Source: Semisulcospira habei (lineage: Eukaryota > Mollusca > Gastropoda > Semisulcospiridae). From it: a stretch of DNA of 64,000 nt. Where the stretch lies: contig BTPG01000005.1 in NCBI GenBank assembly GCA_036245525.1, positions 125,499,225-125,563,224 of the forward strand. The letters run 5' to 3'. The translations under genes were made by a program, and so were the position numbers. The notes under the pieces are model-generated. The model ran no database searches and had not been told where the DNA came from. It worked only from the letters and a program-made list of their open reading frames with translations. This document shows, in pieces, positions 63,926-64,000 of the stretch (positions are counted from its first letter, which is position 1; each line of letters starts with the position of its first letter).

Positions 63926-64000
63926 TTCTGGGGCATGCGTTTCTGTCTACCCTTTGTCCATTCACCTGTATTTGCTTTTTTGAAACTCTCCCTACTGTCT

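Overview
The window looks like eukaryotic, animal, mostly intergenic DNA, most likely from a mollusc (a marine gastropod is my best guess, not proven). The reasons are spliced-gene architecture, several clades of non-LTR retrotransposons, a tRNA-headed SINE, long GT/GA microsatellites, and a very high density of short palindromic DNA-transposon derivatives. There are no bacterial operons, CRISPR arrays or rRNA genes.

The one host gene I can support is COX6C (cytochrome c oxidase subunit 6C, nuclear-encoded mitochondrial), on the + strand. It has a probable non-coding first exon ending near 46374, a coding exon at 47497-47648, a second coding exon at 59811-59904 after a 12.2 kb repeat-filled intron, and a 3' UTR exon from 60836 with AATAAA at 60928. 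The joined product is 81 residues.

Non-LTR retrotransposons: a complete but frameshifted endonuclease/RT element at 4885-8783 (+) with 10-bp target duplications; a nearly identical 5'-truncated copy at 29457-30788 (-); a long open CR1/L2-like ORF at 18410-21292 (-) that lacks a few residues of an RT motif; RTE-like elements at 34007-35560 (-), 50935-52512 (+) and 55900-58430 (-). The last is split by a nested 5'-truncated element at 56924-57598 (+). Short 3' ends of CR1/L2-like elements lie at 13084-13610, 24115-24750 and 25909-26115.

The most striking content is a society of hairpin MITEs. I separate at least eight families by sequence (called A to H here). A, B, C and D have ends starting TTAACYC and appear to duplicate TTAA; E has TA ends; F, G and H are other long palindromes. 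Family A alone has over 30 recognisable copies, roughly one per 1.8 kb. Three features stand out. The two hairpin arms of diverged copies have changed together, so they still pair. Copies are inserted into each other, with TTAA on both sides. At least three LINEs have landed inside these palindromes, in cases with clear target duplications. There is also a tandem array of half-hairpins at 36354-36503 and a large foldback structure at 3577-4455.

Layout: 1-4.8 kb palindromes, microsatellites and foldback; 4.9-8.8 kb LINE; 9-18 kb MITE-rich; 18-21.4 kb LINE; 21.5-29 kb MITEs and microsatellites; 29.3-30.9 kb MITE split by a LINE; 31-46 kb MITE-rich with one more MITE split by a LINE; 46.3-60.95 kb COX6C with its repeat-filled introns; 61-64 kb decayed retroelement and hAT-like fragments.
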